Made by a program: the position numbers and the translations under genes
Shown here: one piece after another, positions 5,771 to 8,585 of the stretch
How positions within the stretch are numbered: position 1 is the stretch's first letter
Layout: every line of letters starts with the position of its first letter
The notes under the pieces: model-generated
What the model was told of the DNA's origin: nothing
Database searches by the model: none
Seen by the model: the letters and a program-made list of their open reading frames with translations, nothing else
Source of the DNA: Bacillota bacterium
Lineage (GTDB): Bacteria; Bacillota; Clostridia; Lachnospirales; Lachnospiraceae
Assembly (NCBI GenBank): GCA_023437715.1
Contig: JAEZFK010000065.1
Location: 1 to 8,585, forward strand
DNA length: 8,585 nt
Direction of reading: 5' to 3'

Positions 5771-7116
5771 ACGGTTTGAGTCTCCTTTCTCCTCAGACTT
5801 TCTATGATTGTCTGTGGCATACCGTTCTCCATCAGCCTTTTGGCAAGGCTATCTGATATTGTATTAACCTGCTTATGGTGTCCTTCTATAACAAATTTCC
5901 CATCCTCAATGCGGTTTTCAGTTATTACATACTGAAACAGAATACGATAATTTCTTGTTCCGTCAGGCAGAATCTCACATTCCTGTATTTCCATCATGCG
6001 TCGCTGCTTATTTTCAAGCTTCTTGCAGAACACTACAATTGGGTAAGCTTCCGTAACATAATCCATCAGTGTTTGGTCAGACATATCTACAGCTCTTTTG
6101 CACAGGGACACCATTCTACGATAAGTTGCTTCACAGGAATTAGAATGGATAGTGGTGAGTACCGCCACACCTGTTCGGGCAGCTTCTTGGGCAGCATTTG
6201 CTTCTGCCCCTCGCATCTCACCTACACCGACAACATCTGGATTAAACCGCAGTGCATAATCCAAAAGATTTGTTTGATCGATCTTCTGACGGTCATTATC
6301 ACTATCACGAGTCAGGGTATGAATCACGGAGTTTATGACCTTTCCGTCCTTTTCTCTGACCAATGCAAACTCCCGAGAGCCGTTTTCGATGGTATAAACT
6401 CTTTTACTATCCGGTATAGTTGTGAGCAGCCAGCCTGCCACTGTAGTTTTTCCGGAGCTTGTGGCACCTGCGATGCAGATAGATATGCCGTAACGAACAC
6501 AAAGTGATAAAAAGTCAAGCATAGGCTCGGTAGCTGCACCGCTTTCCAAAAAGTCTGACTTCTTCAAACTTTGAGGGTTAACAATACGGATGCTGGCCGC
6601 AATTCCCACATCCTCATCCACGATTGGGCTTTTTAGCACAGCAATTCGTATATTCTTGGAAAGATGACCAAGAACCATGGGGCTGGCATTATCTAAAACC
6701 ATACCGCTTATATGGAGCATCCTTCGAATGACATTCACGGCATGCTCAGGACTGTCAAAGTGTTCGTCAAGCTTGACAGTTCTTCCATCTGAAAACTGAA
6801 CCTCAATGTCACGCCATGAATTGACGTCGATTTCTTCAATTCCTGTACCAAAGATGTACTTAGTAAGAAAACTGAATTCTGCCATCTCTGTGTATAGTGC
6901 ATCTACCAGTACATCTACAGTCATTTCCTTAACAGCTATACGTCTATCCAATATATATTTTCGGATATACCGCTTAATCTGCTCTTTATCTCCTGAATCA
7001 TTTCCCGTAAGCAAGTGGCTGTAATTTGTAGAGATGTATTCTTGTACTTCTGAAAGCACGGAGGAAAAATCTCTTCCCTCAGTATCAGGCGTAAAAAATA
7101 AAGAATGTATACTCAT
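5767..7116 (-). CDS. cpaF: CpaF/TadA-family secretion ATPase
   Basis: A protein of 449 residues, normal for the family. ATG 7116 follows a perfect AAAGGAGGT (7126-7134) nine bases upstream. The N-terminal part (about 1-130) includes YIFGTGIEEIDVNSWRDIEV, the usual pre-ATPase region. Walker A is GATSSGKTT (217-225), the Asp-box position reads YTIENGSREF (241-250), Walker B is VVGVGEMRG (295-303) with Glu300, and the His box is LTTIHSNS (320-327) with His324. These are the marks of the VirB11/GspE superfamily, CpaF branch: a hexameric cytoplasmic ATPase that powers pilin assembly or secretion through TadB/TadC. All catalytic motifs are present, so it should be active. The Asp box differs from the common IED form (IEN). 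It overlaps both neighbours by 4 nt (ATGA), so it lies at the centre of a coupled operon. Confidence 0.97.
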   Translation of the reverse strand: MSIHSLFFTPDTEGRDFSSVLSEVQEYISTNYSHLLTGNDSGDKEQIKRYIRKYILDRRIAVKEMTVDVLVDALYTEMAEFSFLTKYIFGTGIEEIDVNSWRDIEVQFSDGRTVKLDEHFDSPEHAVNVIRRMLHISGMVLDNASPMVLGHLSKNIRIAVLKSPIVDEDVGIAASIRIVNPQSLKKSDFLESGAATEPMLDFLSLCVRYGISICIAGATSSGKTTVAGWLLTTIPDSKRVYTIENGSREFALVREKDGKVINSVIHTLTRDSDNDRQKIDQTNLLDYALRFNPDVVGVGEMRGAEANAAQEAARTGVAVLTTIHSNSCEATYRRMVSLCKRAVDMSDQTLMDYVTEAYPIVVFCKKLENKQRRMMEIQECEILPDGTRNYRILFQYVITENRIEDGKFVIEGHHKQVNTISDSLAKRLMENGMPQTIIESLRRKETQTV

Positions 7117-7928
7117 ATCCCGAATACCTCCTTTACAATTTTTTGTGTCTCATGTCGAAACTTAAGACTATCCTTCAGAGATAAATCCGCAAACAGATTT
7201 CCTGCAAGATACTGTGCTTCAAGCTCTATGGAATGTATTAAGGTAAATGAAACAGAGCCAAGCGCCTGCCCGATTTGTTCCCCTGCCTGATGAGGCTTTA
7301 CATTGCTTGCAATCTTATATTGCTTATCTGTATCCCACTTGCTGTCTCGAAGCAGTGGAAGCTGACTGGAGAAATAACTAACCGATTTAAGATCTGCGTT
7401 GGTAAGGCGAAGTACACTGTCGGCTTCCATGATAGACACAGCAGATAGAATGTCATTTGCAGTATAGCTGCTGCAATCTACCACTACAAATGGAGCTATT
7501 TCCCGCAGTCCATCCAGCAGCTCTCTTGCCTGTACTTGCTCATATGGAGGATAGGTGTATTCGTTCTCACCCTTCTTCATACCGAGGATAGTAAGATAGT
7601 TGTTTTTCTTAAGTGTTACCAGATTGTGCTTGATGAGAGCCTCTGTCACATGGGTTGCAGCAAGAATACTTCCCAGTGAATGCTCACAATCAAGTTCCGA
7701 TGGCGGGCAAATACAGGGCAGCATAGGTGCGGTCATATCACAAAGGAGAAGCACCACATTTTTCTTCTGATTAGCGATATGCTTTGCAAGCTTAACTGCC
7801 ACCGTGGTTTTACCGCTTCCGGGGGAACCCCAAACAGCAAGAATACCATTCTGCAGTTCCTGGGCGGGCTTGGAATCTTCTTCGGAATTCTTGCGGGTAA
7901 AGATGCTCTTTTTCTTAAAATTCAGCAT
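7113..7928 (-). CDS. P-loop ATPase in the TadZ/CpaE position (MinD/ParA-like)
   Basis: A protein of 271 residues. ATG 7928 overlaps the upstream stop by one base (TAATG), with GAGGTG (7934-7939) upstream. After a basic N-terminus (NFKKKSIFTRK) comes ILAVWGSPGSGKTTVAVKLA with Walker A GSPGSGKTT at 34-42. A strand ending in LLLCD (Asp64) and a second, FVVVDCSS (Asp151), fit a MinD/ParA-type fold. In the Tad locus such a protein (TadZ/CpaE) localises the machine at the membrane or pole. The early signature lysine of the deviant Walker A (KGGxGKT) is missing here (Ser35, Pro36), and no receiver domain is present, so it is a short, divergent member. The order before cpaF supports the role. Alternative: a generic AAA ATPase recruited to the locus. 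Confidence 0.88.
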   Translation of the reverse strand: MLNFKKKSIFTRKNSEEDSKPAQELQNGILAVWGSPGSGKTTVAVKLAKHIANQKKNVVLLLCDMTAPMLPCICPPSELDCEHSLGSILAATHVTEALIKHNLVTLKKNNYLTILGMKKGENEYTYPPYEQVQARELLDGLREIAPFVVVDCSSYTANDILSAVSIMEADSVLRLTNADLKSVSYFSSQLPLLRDSKWDTDKQYKIASNVKPHQAGEQIGQALGSVSFTLIHSIELEAQYLAGNLFADLSLKDSLKFRHETQKIVKEVFGI

Positions 7929-8585
7929 TACTGCACCTCGCTTCCCATTGGCACCTCATATATATCTTCATTTTCTTTTTTCTGTGGATCATGTTCAGAT
8001 GAGCTTTCCTCAGTCTGTTCTTTCGGATATAATGCATCGATTATTTTATCCTGCGTCTCAATAAATTTAGCTGCATTTGCAGGAGTGCCACGGTAAACGA
8101 GGGATATGTGAAGCTTTCCGTCAGCTTCAAGCTCAGCTAGTACTTTGCTTTGCTCAGGAGAAACCAGCAAGGTTACGGTAGATGGCAGTTCACGCTCATC
8201 GTCTGCGGATTTTTCATCTCCGGTGTTAGAGTCAAAGCCTGATGAAGCTGTAACACTAATGACTTCCATGTATTTTAACTCCGCAGGAATAACGGTCGTT
8301 CCCTGTTTTTTATAGTCAGCGGCAATTATTGATACAATGTCACCGCTTTGCAGCTTGCCGGAAAGTCCGCTTGCAAAGCTCTTTATGGTTACTGACATTG
8401 CCTGCTTAGTGCCGTCCAGATTATAAAGGTAGGCATTTTCCGCTGCCAAGGTATCTGACAGCTTGGTATTTAAGATATAGTCCCCGATGGAAAGATCAGC
8501 CTTAGCATATTTACCTATTACTGTTTCACTCTTACGAATTACATTATCAGGCAATCCAAAACCGCCGACCTCCACAGTCTGTACC
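7928..8585 (-). CDS. cpaB: SAF-domain CpaB/RcpC-like protein (N-terminus beyond window)
   Basis: The frame is open through the right edge (last full codon 8584-8582, GTA), so 218 C-terminal codons are seen and the true start lies outside. A GTG at 8575 is an ordinary internal valine. IGKYAKADLSIGDYI (residues 24-38 of the visible part) is the end of a SAF-like domain. MSVTIKSFASGLSGKLQSGD (63-82), followed by IVSIIA, matches the CpaB/RcpC core, where the GD turn precedes a beta strand. A second beta region (about 105-165) and a Glu/Ser/Lys-rich tail (187-218) follow. In Gram-negative Tad systems CpaB/RcpC is a periplasmic partner of the secretin. In a Gram-positive cell there is no outer membrane, so it probably acts at the outer face of the membrane or in the wall; this is inference. 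An N-terminal membrane anchor is expected but not visible. Confidence 0.9.
   Translation of the reverse strand, partial: VQTVEVGGFGLPDNVIRKSETVIGKYAKADLSIGDYILNTKLSDTLAAENAYLYNLDGTKQAMSVTIKSFASGLSGKLQSGDIVSIIAADYKKQGTTVIPAELKYMEVISVTASSGFDSNTGDEKSADDERELPSTVTLLVSPEQSKVLAELEADGKLHISLVYRGTPANAAKFIETQDKIIDALYPKEQTEESSSEHDPQKKENEDIYEVPMGSEVQ

Noticed and set aside
4478..5807. Plus-strand open frames (4478-5086, 4971-5336, 5346-5807) opposite the tadB/tadC-like genes
   Set aside because: They are antisense shadows with irregular composition and no family resemblance.
5875..6507. Plus-strand open frame of 210 codons inside the cpaF gene
   Set aside because: It lies fully antisense to the cpaF Walker and His-box region, shows no recognisable domain and is a shadow of a clearly real gene.
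7680..8096. Plus-strand open frames opposite the TadZ-position ATPase and the SAF gene
   Set aside because: They cross the junction of two well-supported minus-strand genes and encode nothing recognisable.
1..8585. Integrative conjugative element or plasmid backbone
   Set aside because: No relaxase, coupling protein, VirB4, integrase, origin or attachment site is present; the idea rests only on remembered gene neighbourhoods.
1..8585. CRISPR array, tRNA or rRNA genes, insertion sequences
   Set aside because: No regularly spaced repeats, cloverleaf-like sequences, transposase motifs or terminal repeats were seen.

Overview
The window is a fragment of a Tad/Flp-type pilus (type II/IV secretion-like) gene cluster. 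All genes lie on the minus strand, so transcription runs from the right edge to the left edge. The moderately low GC content, the strong Shine-Dalgarno sites (AGGAGG types) before most genes, the tight start/stop overlaps and the protein families (DUF4320, DUF6550) point to a Gram-positive Firmicute of the class Clostridia, probably a gut lineage such as Lachnospiraceae or Oscillospiraceae. The lineage is an inference; no marker gene is present.

Right part (8585 to 3958), the assembly machine: a SAF-domain CpaB/RcpC-like protein (N-terminus outside the window), a P-loop ATPase in the TadZ/CpaE position, a CpaF/TadA secretion ATPase, and two T2SSF-type inner-membrane platform proteins (TadB-like, TadC-like). 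They are joined by 1-4 nt overlaps or a 10 nt gap, so this is one translationally coupled operon.

Middle part (3946 to 2356): a soluble protein of unknown function (possibly DUF3848-like at its N-terminus) sits between the platform genes and two pilin-like single-pass proteins, a DUF4320 protein and a TadE/TadG-like protein. These two use GTG and TTG starts and overlap their upstream neighbours. They are the best candidates here for the substrates of the machine.

Left part (2355 to 1), the surface module: the tight packing ends. A 115-nt gap with a long AT-rich inverted repeat and two mini-ORFs precedes a membrane-anchored Pro/Glu-rich DUF6550 protein. A hairpin followed by a T-rich tract (probable intrinsic terminator) then lies directly before a large secreted protein with a glycine-rich N-terminus, an Ig-like region and a very tryptophan-rich segment; it runs off the left edge. 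The machine probably assembles a short pilus-like or secretion structure, with the left-hand proteins as stalk or tip components. No classical small Flp pilin, prepilin peptidase, relaxase or other conjugation gene is visible. Similar sets are remembered from integrative elements of Clostridia, but this window neither proves nor excludes that setting. No tRNA, rRNA, CRISPR array or insertion sequence was seen.
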